Source: Nocardioides zeae (GTDB taxonomy: Bacteria; Actinomycetota; Actinomycetes; Propionibacteriales; Nocardioidaceae). Taken from it: DNA of 64,000 nucleotides. The stretch spans positions 124,001 to 188,000 of the forward strand of contig NZ_JAAGXA010000001.1 of the NCBI RefSeq assembly GCF_010686755.1, given 5' to 3'. Numbering within the stretch: the first letter of the stretch is position 1; every line of letters begins with the position of its first letter. Positions 57,657 through 64,000 of the stretch are shown here, piece after piece. The translations under genes were made by a program, and so were the position numbers. Under the pieces are notes generated by a model. That model ran no database searches and was not told the DNA's origin. It was given only the letters and a program-made list of their open reading frames with translations.

Positions 57657-59477
57657 ATGCCGATCAACCACGACGCCACGTTCCTCGAGCACATGCCGCG
57701 CAACGTGGCCGTCCAGTTCTTCGACCGCGTCGAGAAGTCCGCCGACCGCGAGGCCTACCGCTACCCGGTGGGCGACGCGTGGACGTCGGTCACGTGGCGG
57801 GAGGCGGGGGAGCGGGTCAGCCGCATCGCCGCCGGTCTGCTCGCGCTGGGCATCGAGGCCGAGCAGCGCGTGGGCATCGCGTCGGCGACCCGCTACGAGT
57901 GGATCCTCGCGGACCTCGCGGTGATGGCCGCGGGCGCCGCGACCACCACGGTGTACCCGTCGACGAACGCCGACGACACGGCCTACATCGTCGGCGACGC
58001 CGAGTGCCAGGTCGTCTTCGCGGAGGACGACGAGCAGATCGCCAAGCTGCGCGCGCACCGCGCCGAGCTGCCGACCGTCACCAAGGTCGTCACCTTCGAC
58101 GGCACCACCGACGGCGACTGGGTGATCGGGCTCGAGGACCTCGCCGTGCTCGGCGACGGCCTGCTCGCGCAGACGCCGGACGCGGTGCGCAAGGTCGCCG
58201 ACTCGATCGAGCCCGACGCGCTCGCGACGCTGATCTACACCTCCGGCACGACGGGCAAGCCGAAGGGCGTGCGGCTGCTCCACCGGGCGTGGGTCTACGA
58301 GGGCGAGGCGATCAAGAGCCAGGGCATCCTCGACGAGACCGACCTGCAGTTCCTGTGGCTGCCGATGGCGCACTCCTTCGGCAAGGTGCTCCTCAGCGTC
58401 CAGATGGCCTGCGGCTTCGCGACCGCGATCGACGGCCGGGTCGAGCGGATCGTGGACAACCTCGGCGTCGTGAAGCCGACGTTCATGGGTGCCGCGCCCC
58501 GCATCTTCGAGAAGGCCCACGGCAAGATCGTCACGATGCAGGCCAACGAGGGCGGCGCGAAGGAGAAGCTGTTCAAGAAGGCCTTCGCCGTCGGCCTGGA
58601 GGTCGACCGGCGCAAGCGCGAGGGCCAGTCGATCCCGCCGCTGATGAAGGTGCAGCACGGCCTCTTCGACAAGCTCGTCTTCTCCAAGGTGCGCGACCGC
58701 TTCGGTGGACGTGTCCGCTTCTTCATCTCGGGCTCGGCGGCGCTGAACCGCGAGGTGGCGGAGTGGTTCCACGCGGCGGGCATCCTCGTGCTCGAGGGCT
58801 ACGGCCTCACCGAGACGGCGGCGGGTGCCTTCGTGAACCACCCGGAGCAGTACAAGTTCGGCTCGGTCGGCCACGTCTTCCCCGGCGGCGAGGTCAAGAT
58901 CGCCGAGGACGGCGAGGTGCTGATCAAGGGTCCCAACGTCATGCAGGGTTACCACAACCTGCCCGACAAGACCGCCGAGACCCTGGACGCCGACGGCTGG
59001 CTGCACACGGGTGACATCGGCGAGCTCGACGCGGACGGCTTCCTGCGGATCACCGACCGCAAGAAGGACCTCTTCAAGACGTCGGGCGGCAAGTACATCG
59101 CGCCCTCCGCGATCGAGTCGCAGTTCAAGGCCCTGTGCCCCTACGCGAGCCAGTTCCTCGTGATCGGCAACAACCGCAACTACTGCGTCGCGCTCATCAC
59201 GCTCGACCCCGACCAGGTCACCGACTGGGCCAGCCACAACGGCATGGAGGGCAAGTCCTACACGGAGGTCGTCAGCTCGCCCGCGATGCAGAAGCTGATC
59301 GACGGCTACGTCGAGCAGCTCAACGCCCGCCTCAACCGCTGGGAGACGATCAAGAAGCACACGATCCTCGACCACGACCTCACCATCGAGTCGGGCGAGC
59401 TGACCCCCTCGATGAAGGTCAAGCGGCCCGTGGTGGAGCGGAACAACCAGGAGACGATCGAGAACCTGTACGCCTGA
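57657..59477 (+). CDS. Long-chain acyl-CoA synthetase (AMP-forming, FadD-like)
   Basis: 606 aa from ATG 57657. AMP-binding motifs 'TLIYTSGTTGKPKGVRLLHR' (P-loop), 'LEGYGLTETAAGAFVNHP', 'GWLHTGDIGELDADGFLRITDRKKDLFKTSGGKYIAPSAIE' and the C-terminal catalytic Lys region 'ELTPSMKVKRPVVERN'. It activates fatty acids for beta-oxidation or lipid synthesis. A single gene with a strong terminator. Confidence 0.93.
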   Translation: MPINHDATFLEHMPRNVAVQFFDRVEKSADREAYRYPVGDAWTSVTWREAGERVSRIAAGLLALGIEAEQRVGIASATRYEWILADLAVMAAGAATTTVYPSTNADDTAYIVGDAECQVVFAEDDEQIAKLRAHRAELPTVTKVVTFDGTTDGDWVIGLEDLAVLGDGLLAQTPDAVRKVADSIEPDALATLIYTSGTTGKPKGVRLLHRAWVYEGEAIKSQGILDETDLQFLWLPMAHSFGKVLLSVQMACGFATAIDGRVERIVDNLGVVKPTFMGAAPRIFEKAHGKIVTMQANEGGAKEKLFKKAFAVGLEVDRRKREGQSIPPLMKVQHGLFDKLVFSKVRDRFGGRVRFFISGSAALNREVAEWFHAAGILVLEGYGLTETAAGAFVNHPEQYKFGSVGHVFPGGEVKIAEDGEVLIKGPNVMQGYHNLPDKTAETLDADGWLHTGDIGELDADGFLRITDRKKDLFKTSGGKYIAPSAIESQFKALCPYASQFLVIGNNRNYCVALITLDPDQVTDWASHNGMEGKSYTEVVSSPAMQKLIDGYVEQLNARLNRWETIKKHTILDHDLTIESGELTPSMKVKRPVVERNNQETIENLYA

Positions 59478-59484
59478 GGCGGGA

Positions 59485-59522
59485 TCACGGGGGCCGTCGG
59501 CACTGGCCGGCGGCCCCCGTGA
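59485..59522 (+). terminator. Terminator after the acyl-CoA synthetase gene
   Basis: TCACGGGGGCCG (59485-59496) pairs perfectly with CGGCCCCCGTGA (59511-59522), 14-nt loop, 7 bp after the stop codon. Confidence 0.8.
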
Positions 59523-59558
59523 CGTGCCTGGCGGCGTGGGCTCTGGGAGACTCGGGCG

Positions 59559-60794
59559 GTGCCGTCCACCCCACCGCCCGGTGATCCCGTCCCCGCGGAC
59601 GGCTCGCTCCCGACCGACGCGCTCGCGGGCCTGGGCGAGCGGCCCTTCGCCTTCTACGTGCACGTGCCCTTCTGCCGGGTGCGCTGCGGCTACTGCGACT
59701 TCAACACCTACACCGCGGCCGAGCTCGGCGGCGCCGACGCCCCGCGGGGGGCGTCACGGGCGACGTACGTCGACGCCGCGGTCGCCGAGGTCCGCCTGGC
59801 CCGTCGGGTGCTGGGCGACGTGGGGCGTCCGGTCGACACCGTGTTCTTCGGCGGCGGCACGCCGACGCTCCTGCCGCCCGAGCACCTCACCGCGGTGCTG
59901 GGCGCGATCGCCGACGAGTTCGGGCTGGCGCCCGACGCCGAGGTCACGACCGAGGCCAACCCCGACTCGGTGACCCGCGCCGACCTCGACGTGCTCCGCG
60001 CCGGCGGCTTCACGCGGCTGTCGTTCGGCATGCAGTCGTCGGTGTCGCACGTGCTGCAGGTGCTCGACCGCACCCACGACCCCGAGCGGGTGCCGGGCGC
60101 CGTCGCGGACGCCCGCGCAGCCGGCTTCGACGAGGTCAGCCTCGACCTCATCTACGGGACGGCGGGGGAGTCGGTCGCCGACTGGCGCGCCAGCCTCGAG
60201 TCGGCCCTGGCCTGCGCGCCCGACCACGTGTCGGCGTACTCCCTCATCGTCGAGGACGGGACCGCCCTGGCGCGCCGCGTGCGGCGCGGCGAGGTCGCCG
60301 CCCCGGACGAGGACGACCTGGCGGACAAGTACCACCTCGCCGACGAGGTGCTCAGCGCCGCCGGTCTGACCTGGTACGAGGTCTCCAACTGGTCGCGTCC
60401 CGGCAGCGAGTGCCGCCACAACCTGGCCTACTGGCGCAGCGACGACTGGTGGGGCGTCGGGCCCGGCGCCCACTCCCACGTCGGGGGCGTGCGCTGGTGG
60501 AACGTGCGGCACCCGGTCGCCTACGCCGACCGCCTCGGTGCCGGGCTGTCGCCGGGCCACGAGCGCGAGCTGCTCGACGCCGAGGTGCGGCGCGTGGAGC
60601 GGGTGCTGCTCGAGACCCGGCTGCGCGACGGCCTCCCGGTGGACGTGCTCGACGCGGACGGACGCGCGGCGCTGCCCGACCTCGTGGCGCGCGGGCTCGT
60701 CGAGCCCCCCGGTGCTCTCGGACCCGACCGGGTCGTGCTCACCCGCGAGGGGCGACTGCTCGCGGACGGCGTCGTGCGGGACCTCCTGGCCTGA
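59559..60794 (+). CDS. hemW: HemW radical-SAM haem chaperone
   Basis: 411 aa from GTG 59559. Radical SAM Cys39-x3-Cys43-x2-Cys46 ('PFCRVRCGYCDFNTYT'), 'FFGGGTPTLLP', and the HemW-specific 'CRHNLAYWRSDDWWGVGPGAHSHVGG'. HemW is related to coproporphyrinogen III dehydrogenase HemN but is a haem-binding chaperone in studied species; older annotation calls it oxygen-independent coproporphyrinogen oxidase. The usual neighbour of DUF3097 and hrcA in actinobacteria. Confidence 0.93.
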   Translation: MPSTPPPGDPVPADGSLPTDALAGLGERPFAFYVHVPFCRVRCGYCDFNTYTAAELGGADAPRGASRATYVDAAVAEVRLARRVLGDVGRPVDTVFFGGGTPTLLPPEHLTAVLGAIADEFGLAPDAEVTTEANPDSVTRADLDVLRAGGFTRLSFGMQSSVSHVLQVLDRTHDPERVPGAVADARAAGFDEVSLDLIYGTAGESVADWRASLESALACAPDHVSAYSLIVEDGTALARRVRRGEVAAPDEDDLADKYHLADEVLSAAGLTWYEVSNWSRPGSECRHNLAYWRSDDWWGVGPGAHSHVGGVRWWNVRHPVAYADRLGAGLSPGHERELLDAEVRRVERVLLETRLRDGLPVDVLDADGRAALPDLVARGLVEPPGALGPDRVVLTREGRLLADGVVRDLLA

Positions 60795-60815
60795 GCGCCC
60801 CGGCTGGGCGCGTGC

Positions 60816-61670
60816 TCAGCCGGCGGGGTCCGTCACGAAGTCGATCAGCTCCTCGACCCGGCCCAGCAGTGCCGGCTCGAGGTCGGCGAACGACGACACC
60901 CGGCCGAGGATCTGCTGCCAGGCGCGCGCGATGTCGGCCTGGTTGCGGTGGGGCCAGCCCAGGTGCTGGCACACGCCGTGCTTCCACTCGATCGAGCGGG
61001 GGATGGTGGGCCACTCCCGCAGACCGATGCGGTCGGGCTTGACCGCCTGCCAGATGTCGACGAACGGGTGGCCGACGATGAGCACGTGCCGGCCCACCGC
61101 CGAGCGCGCGATGGAGTCGGCGATGCGGCTCTCCTTGGAGCCCCGCACGAGGTGGTCGACGAGCACGCCCACGCGGCGGCCCGGTCCCGGCTTGAAGCCC
61201 ACGAGGTGGTCGGCGAGGTCGTCGACGCCGCCGAGGAACTCCACGACGACGCCCTCGATGCGCAGGTCGTCGCCCCAGACCTTCTCCACGAGCTCCGCGT
61301 CGTGCCGCCCCTCCACGAAGATCCGCGACTCGCGCGCGACCCGCGCCGTCGTGTCGTGGACGGCGATGGACCCGGAGGCGGTGCGGGTGGGCCGCGCCGG
61401 CGCCGCGGCCGCCCGCACGGGCGCCGTCAGGATGACCGGCTTGCCCTCGAGCAGGAAGCCGGGGCCGAGCGGGAACGTGCGGCGCTTGCCGCGCCGGTCC
61501 TCCAGCGTCAGCACGTCGAGGTCGCGGTCGACCGTGACGATCTCGCCGCACCAGTCGGTCGTGACCTCCTCGACGACGATACCGAGGTCGGCCGGGTGCT
61601 CCACGGCACGGCCGCGCTTCGGGGCGCGCCAGTCGCCGGACAGGACGTCGGTTCCGTAGCGGTCGTTCAC
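60816..61670 (-). CDS. DUF3097 family protein
   Basis: 284 aa from GTG 61670. 'DRYGTDVLSGDWRAPKRGRAVEHPADLGIVVEEV' and 'RESRIFVEGRHDAELVEKVWGDDLRIEGVVVEFLGGVDDLADHL' are typical; the second looks like a Toprim-type EGxxD core ('VEGRHD'). Conserved in actinobacteria next to hemW, function unknown. Convergent with hemW, with 21 bp between the stops. Confidence 0.9.
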   Translation of the reverse strand: MNDRYGTDVLSGDWRAPKRGRAVEHPADLGIVVEEVTTDWCGEIVTVDRDLDVLTLEDRRGKRRTFPLGPGFLLEGKPVILTAPVRAAAAPARPTRTASGSIAVHDTTARVARESRIFVEGRHDAELVEKVWGDDLRIEGVVVEFLGGVDDLADHLVGFKPGPGRRVGVLVDHLVRGSKESRIADSIARSAVGRHVLIVGHPFVDIWQAVKPDRIGLREWPTIPRSIEWKHGVCQHLGWPHRNQADIARAWQQILGRVSSFADLEPALLGRVEELIDFVTDPAG

Positions 61671-61734
61671 GTCGGTAGACGCTAGGCGGCGCCACCGACG
61701 GTCCTGGCGAGCCACGCCGCTGGGGCACCGCCGC

Positions 61735-61760
61735 GGGGGTCACACGAGGGGGTCACACGA
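61735..61760. repeat. 13-bp tandem duplication at the 3' end of the MBL gene
   Basis: GGGGGTCACACGA occurs twice in a row (61735-61747, 61748-61760). The second copy contains the stop codon of the leftward MBL-fold gene, so the duplication extends only the untranslated tail. Confidence 0.85.
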
Positions 61761-62613
61761 GGGGGAGGCGCAGCGCCCCGGGCGGCAGGTGGGCGTACCC
61801 GCGCCGTACGGCGTGCTCGAGCGCCTCCCGCGGGTAGGGCCACGTGCCGGTGGCGAGCGCCGCCGACGCCGGTACGCCGCGGCCCGCCAGCTCCGCGATC
61901 GTCGCCGCCACGCGGGCGACGTCGTCGTGCTGCGTCGCGACGGCGTCCCGGCGGGTCACGGCGCCGTGCCCGGGGACGACGGTCGAGCCGGGGGAGAGCA
62001 GCCCGAGCAGGAGCTCGAGGGAGCCGGGCCACTCCAGCGGGTGGCTGTCGGGACCGTAGGCGGGCAGGACCTCCACGAGGTCGCCCGCGACGAGGAGGTC
62101 GGCGTCCGGCACGCGGACGACGAGGTCGCCCGCCGTGTGGCCCCGTCCCGGGTGCAGCAGCTCGAGGTGGCGGTCGCCGAGGTCGAGCACGTGGACGCCC
62201 GAGAACGTGGTGGTCGGGGCGACGACGCGGCTCGCGCGCATCTCGGAGAGCCGGGGATCGTCCGGGCTCGTCGCGGCCTCGGCGTCGAGCTGCGCGGGGA
62301 CGCCGGCGGGGATGCGCGCAGCGGCGGTCTCGTGCCCGACCAGCGAGGCGCCGGGCCAGGCGTCGAGGACCGTGGCGTTGCCGAGCACGTGGTCGTGGTG
62401 CTCGTGGGTGTCCACGACGGCCAGGAGGGGGGTGCCGGGGGCGAGCACGCGGCGTACCCGCTCGACGAGGCCGGCGGCGGCGCGCTCGGAGGCGAGCGTG
62501 TCGACGAGCACGGCACCGGCTGCGCCCGCGACGAGGGTGACGTTGACGTCGTACCACGCGTGGCGCGCGACCCAGACCCGGTCCGCGACCTCGGTGAACG
62601 CCCCGTCCTGCAC
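61753..62613 (-). CDS. Metallo-beta-lactamase-fold hydrolase
   Basis: 286 aa from GTG 62613. Metal motif 'VVDTHEHHDHVLGN' (H-x-H-H-D-H), 'LLHPGRGHTAGDLVVRVPDADLLVAGDLVE' and 'VVPGHGAVTRRDAV'. It is the broad MBL-fold hydrolase family (glyoxalase II, lactonases, others); substrate unknown. Same orientation as DUF3097 with about 80 bp between. Confidence 0.88.
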   Translation of the reverse strand: MQDGAFTEVADRVWVARHAWYDVNVTLVAGAAGAVLVDTLASERAAAGLVERVRRVLAPGTPLLAVVDTHEHHDHVLGNATVLDAWPGASLVGHETAAARIPAGVPAQLDAEAATSPDDPRLSEMRASRVVAPTTTFSGVHVLDLGDRHLELLHPGRGHTAGDLVVRVPDADLLVAGDLVEVLPAYGPDSHPLEWPGSLELLLGLLSPGSTVVPGHGAVTRRDAVATQHDDVARVAATIAELAGRGVPASAALATGTWPYPREALEHAVRRGYAHLPPGALRLPLV

Positions 62614-62646
62614 GGGCCCACCCTAGGCGGGCCCGCGCAGGACGGG

Positions 62647-63348
62647 TCAGCAGAGACCGGCGTGCAGGTGGTCGCGGAGGGCCGCGGCGAGCTCGTCGGG
62701 GGTCGCCGCGGGCGCGTCGAAGTCCACGCGGCGCAGGTGGGCGCCGTCGACGTCGACCCAGCGCACCTCGACCCCGGTGGGCGAGAGGTCGTGCAGGGCG
62801 GCCCCGATGAGGCGGGGGCCCGGGGTGGCGGTGCAGAGCGAGACGGCCTGACGCAGCTCGGCGTCGTGGCACTCGTTGAGGTGCTCCGTGCAGCGCCGCA
62901 GGTAGCCCTGGTTGAGCGCGTGCGCGGGGCTCGTGAAGAGGGCGGTGGGCACCCGGTACTGCCGCGTCGAGCCGTCCGCCTGCGTGCGGATCAGCATGAT
63001 GATGGTGGGCTCGATCGCGACGGCGCTCATGGAGGGGTCGCAGCAGGGCCGGGGCGTGCCCAGCTTGCCGGCGAGCACGACCGACTCCGTCGTGCCGTCC
63101 TCCTCCACGACGCCCGAGATGATCCGGAGGAGGGCCTTCTGGCGGGCGCGTCCCGCCTGCTCGACGACCGAGCCGGTGCGGCACACGAGGGTGGGGACGC
63201 CGGCCCGGTCCTGCAGACCGAGGTCGTCGCCCCCGAAGAGGTGCTCGGTGCCCTTGATGACCATGCTGGCGGCGGCGGGGCAGGACAGCGCGCTGCGCGC
63301 ACGGGCGGCGAGCTGGTCGGGATCGGCCGACGTGAGCAAGGGGAACAC
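62647..63348 (-). CDS. DUF2470-type putative haem/iron-related protein under iron control
   Basis: 233 aa from GTG 63348, with AGGAGG upstream. C-terminal 'LRRVDFDAPAATPDELAAALRDHLHAGLC' is like the DUF2470 end of haem-utilisation proteins; the middle has several Cys ('PTLVCRTG', 'PRPCCDPSM', 'RRCTEHLNECHDAE'). The IdeR/DtxR-type box at 63367-63385, 18 bp upstream of the start, makes iron-dependent repression very likely. The assignment to DUF2470 is tentative; the regulation is the stronger evidence. Confidence 0.7.
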   Translation of the reverse strand: MFPLLTSADPDQLAARARSALSCPAAASMVIKGTEHLFGGDDLGLQDRAGVPTLVCRTGSVVEQAGRARQKALLRIISGVVEEDGTTESVVLAGKLGTPRPCCDPSMSAVAIEPTIIMLIRTQADGSTRQYRVPTALFTSPAHALNQGYLRRCTEHLNECHDAELRQAVSLCTATPGPRLIGAALHDLSPTGVEVRWVDVDGAHLRRVDFDAPAATPDELAAALRDHLHAGLC

Positions 63349-63366
63349 GGTTACCTCCTGAGCGAC

Positions 63367-63385
63367 TTAGGCAAGGCTAACCTAG
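63367..63385 (-). promoter_or_regulatory. IdeR/DtxR-type iron box
   Basis: TTAGGCAAGGCTAACCTAG matches the actinobacterial IdeR/DtxR consensus (TTAGGTTAGGCTAACCTAA) at 16 of 19 positions. It lies between the DUF2470-like gene and hrcA; proximity favours the former. Confidence 0.8.
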
Positions 63386-63496
63386 CGCCGAGGGTCTGTC
63401 ACCCAGGGTCCGGAAATTCGCGGATGGTCGTAGCATTGGCACTCGCGTGCGAGGAGTGCCAGGCTCGGCGCGGGACATCGGCGGAAGGAGCGGAGG

Positions 63497-64000
63497 GTGG
63501 TCGAGGAGCGTCGGCTCGCCGTGCTGCGGGCCATCGTCGAGGACTACGTCGCGACCGAGGAGCCGGTGGGCTCCAAAGCGCTGGTCGAGCGGCACGGGCT
63601 GGGCGTCTCGCCCGCCACGGTGCGCAACGACATGGCGGTGCTCGAGGAGGAGGGGCTGATCCACCAGCCCCACACGAGCGCCGGCCGCATTCCCACCGAC
63701 AAGGGCTACCGGCTGTTCGTCGACCGGCTCACCACGGTCCGTCCCATGTCGGCCGCCGAGAAGCGGGCCATCGCCACGTTCCTCGAGGGCGCGATCGACG
63801 TCGACGACGTGGTGCGCCGCAGCGTGCGGATGCTCGCGCAGCTGACCCACCAGGTCGCCGTGGTGCAGTACCCGACGCTGTCGGCGAGCACCGTCCGCCA
63901 CGTCGAGGTGGTGGCGCTCGCGCCGCGCCGGCTGCTCGTCGTGCTGATCCTCTCGAGCGGCCGCGTCGAGCAGCGGCTCGTCGAGCTGCAGCACGACCTG
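63497..64000 (+). CDS. hrcA: Heat-inducible transcription repressor HrcA (3' end outside window)
   Basis: 168 codons visible from GTG 63497, with GAAGGAG upstream. '[74 protein letters not shown]' is the HrcA winged helix. It represses groE/dnaK operons via CIRCE elements; no CIRCE site is seen here. In actinobacteria a dnaJ gene usually follows. Truncated by the window edge. Confidence 0.95.
   Translation, partial: MVEERRLAVLRAIVEDYVATEEPVGSKALVERHGLGVSPATVRNDMAVLEEEGLIHQPHTSAGRIPTDKGYRLFVDRLTTVRPMSAAEKRAIATFLEGAIDVDDVVRRSVRMLAQLTHQVAVVQYPTLSASTVRHVEVVALAPRRLLVVLILSSGRVEQRLVELQHDL

Overview
The window is very GC-rich DNA with dense genes, frequent GTG starts and many 4-base stop/start overlaps. 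The core block leuS-degV-comEA-comEC-holA-rpsT-lepA ... hemW-DUF3097-MBL ... hrcA, together with FurA-KatG, an IdeR/DtxR-type iron box, Lsr2 and KdpFABCDE, points to a high-GC actinobacterium, most likely of the Nocardioidaceae (Nocardioides-like). The family assignment is inferred from gene content and order; no rRNA or tRNA gene was seen.

Region 1 (1-11431) looks like an accessory island. It starts inside a PD-(D/E)XK nuclease-like protein and continues with a 749-aa GTPase-like P-loop protein; a 21-bp inverted repeat separates the two. Next come a frameshifted lsr2, an unknown gene, a PD-(D/E)XK protein gene broken by two stops and a frameshift, a frameshifted ImmA/IrrE-type metallopeptidase, and a sigma-factor-like gene coupled to a 48-aa ORF. 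The same bipartite promoter-like element lies before the sigma gene and before the next transcription unit, which has a structured 5' leader. A 72-aa internally duplicated protein, two proteins of unknown function, a TIGR02391 protein and an orphan HTH protein complete the island.

Region 2 (11437-23051) holds a MerR regulator divergent from an RBBP9-type hydrolase, a probably frameshifted membrane protein, a membrane-anchored molybdopterin oxidoreductase, furA-katG with a Fur-type palindrome, a secreted protein, two lipoproteins with a MacB-like ABC exporter, a DUF2945 protein and an MscS channel.

Region 3 (23133-31760) is a full kdp potassium-uptake operon, from a KdpF-like peptide to the KdpDE two-component system, preceded by four direct half-sites with KdpE-like spacing. 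A convergent fdhD follows.

Region 4 (31761-43248) has a G-rich non-coding stretch, an N-terminally truncated TIGR03086 protein, and a translationally coupled operon of flavin monooxygenase, GMC oxidoreductase and acetoacetate-decarboxylase-like protein. This operon diverges from an AraC regulator, which is followed by an aldo/keto reductase. An orphan TAXI solute-binding protein overlaps convergently with a histidine kinase/response regulator pair, and an MHS-type MFS transporter follows.

Region 5 (43464-64000) is mostly housekeeping. leuS is preceded by a 12-codon leader ORF with four consecutive Leu codons and an intrinsic terminator, the layout of a leucine attenuator. Then come degV, comEA-comEC, holA, rpsT, lepA, a TIGR03086 protein, an AraC regulator coupled to an APH(6)-like kinase, a small winged-helix/membrane protein operon with its own palindromic operator, a long-chain acyl-CoA ligase, hemW, DUF3097, a metallo-beta-lactamase-fold protein, a DUF2470-like protein under an IdeR-type box, and the 5' part of hrcA.

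At least four genes between about 3.2 and 13.2 kb carry single-base frame breaks. These may be real decay of island genes or uncorrected indels in the assembly; the annotation flags each one.
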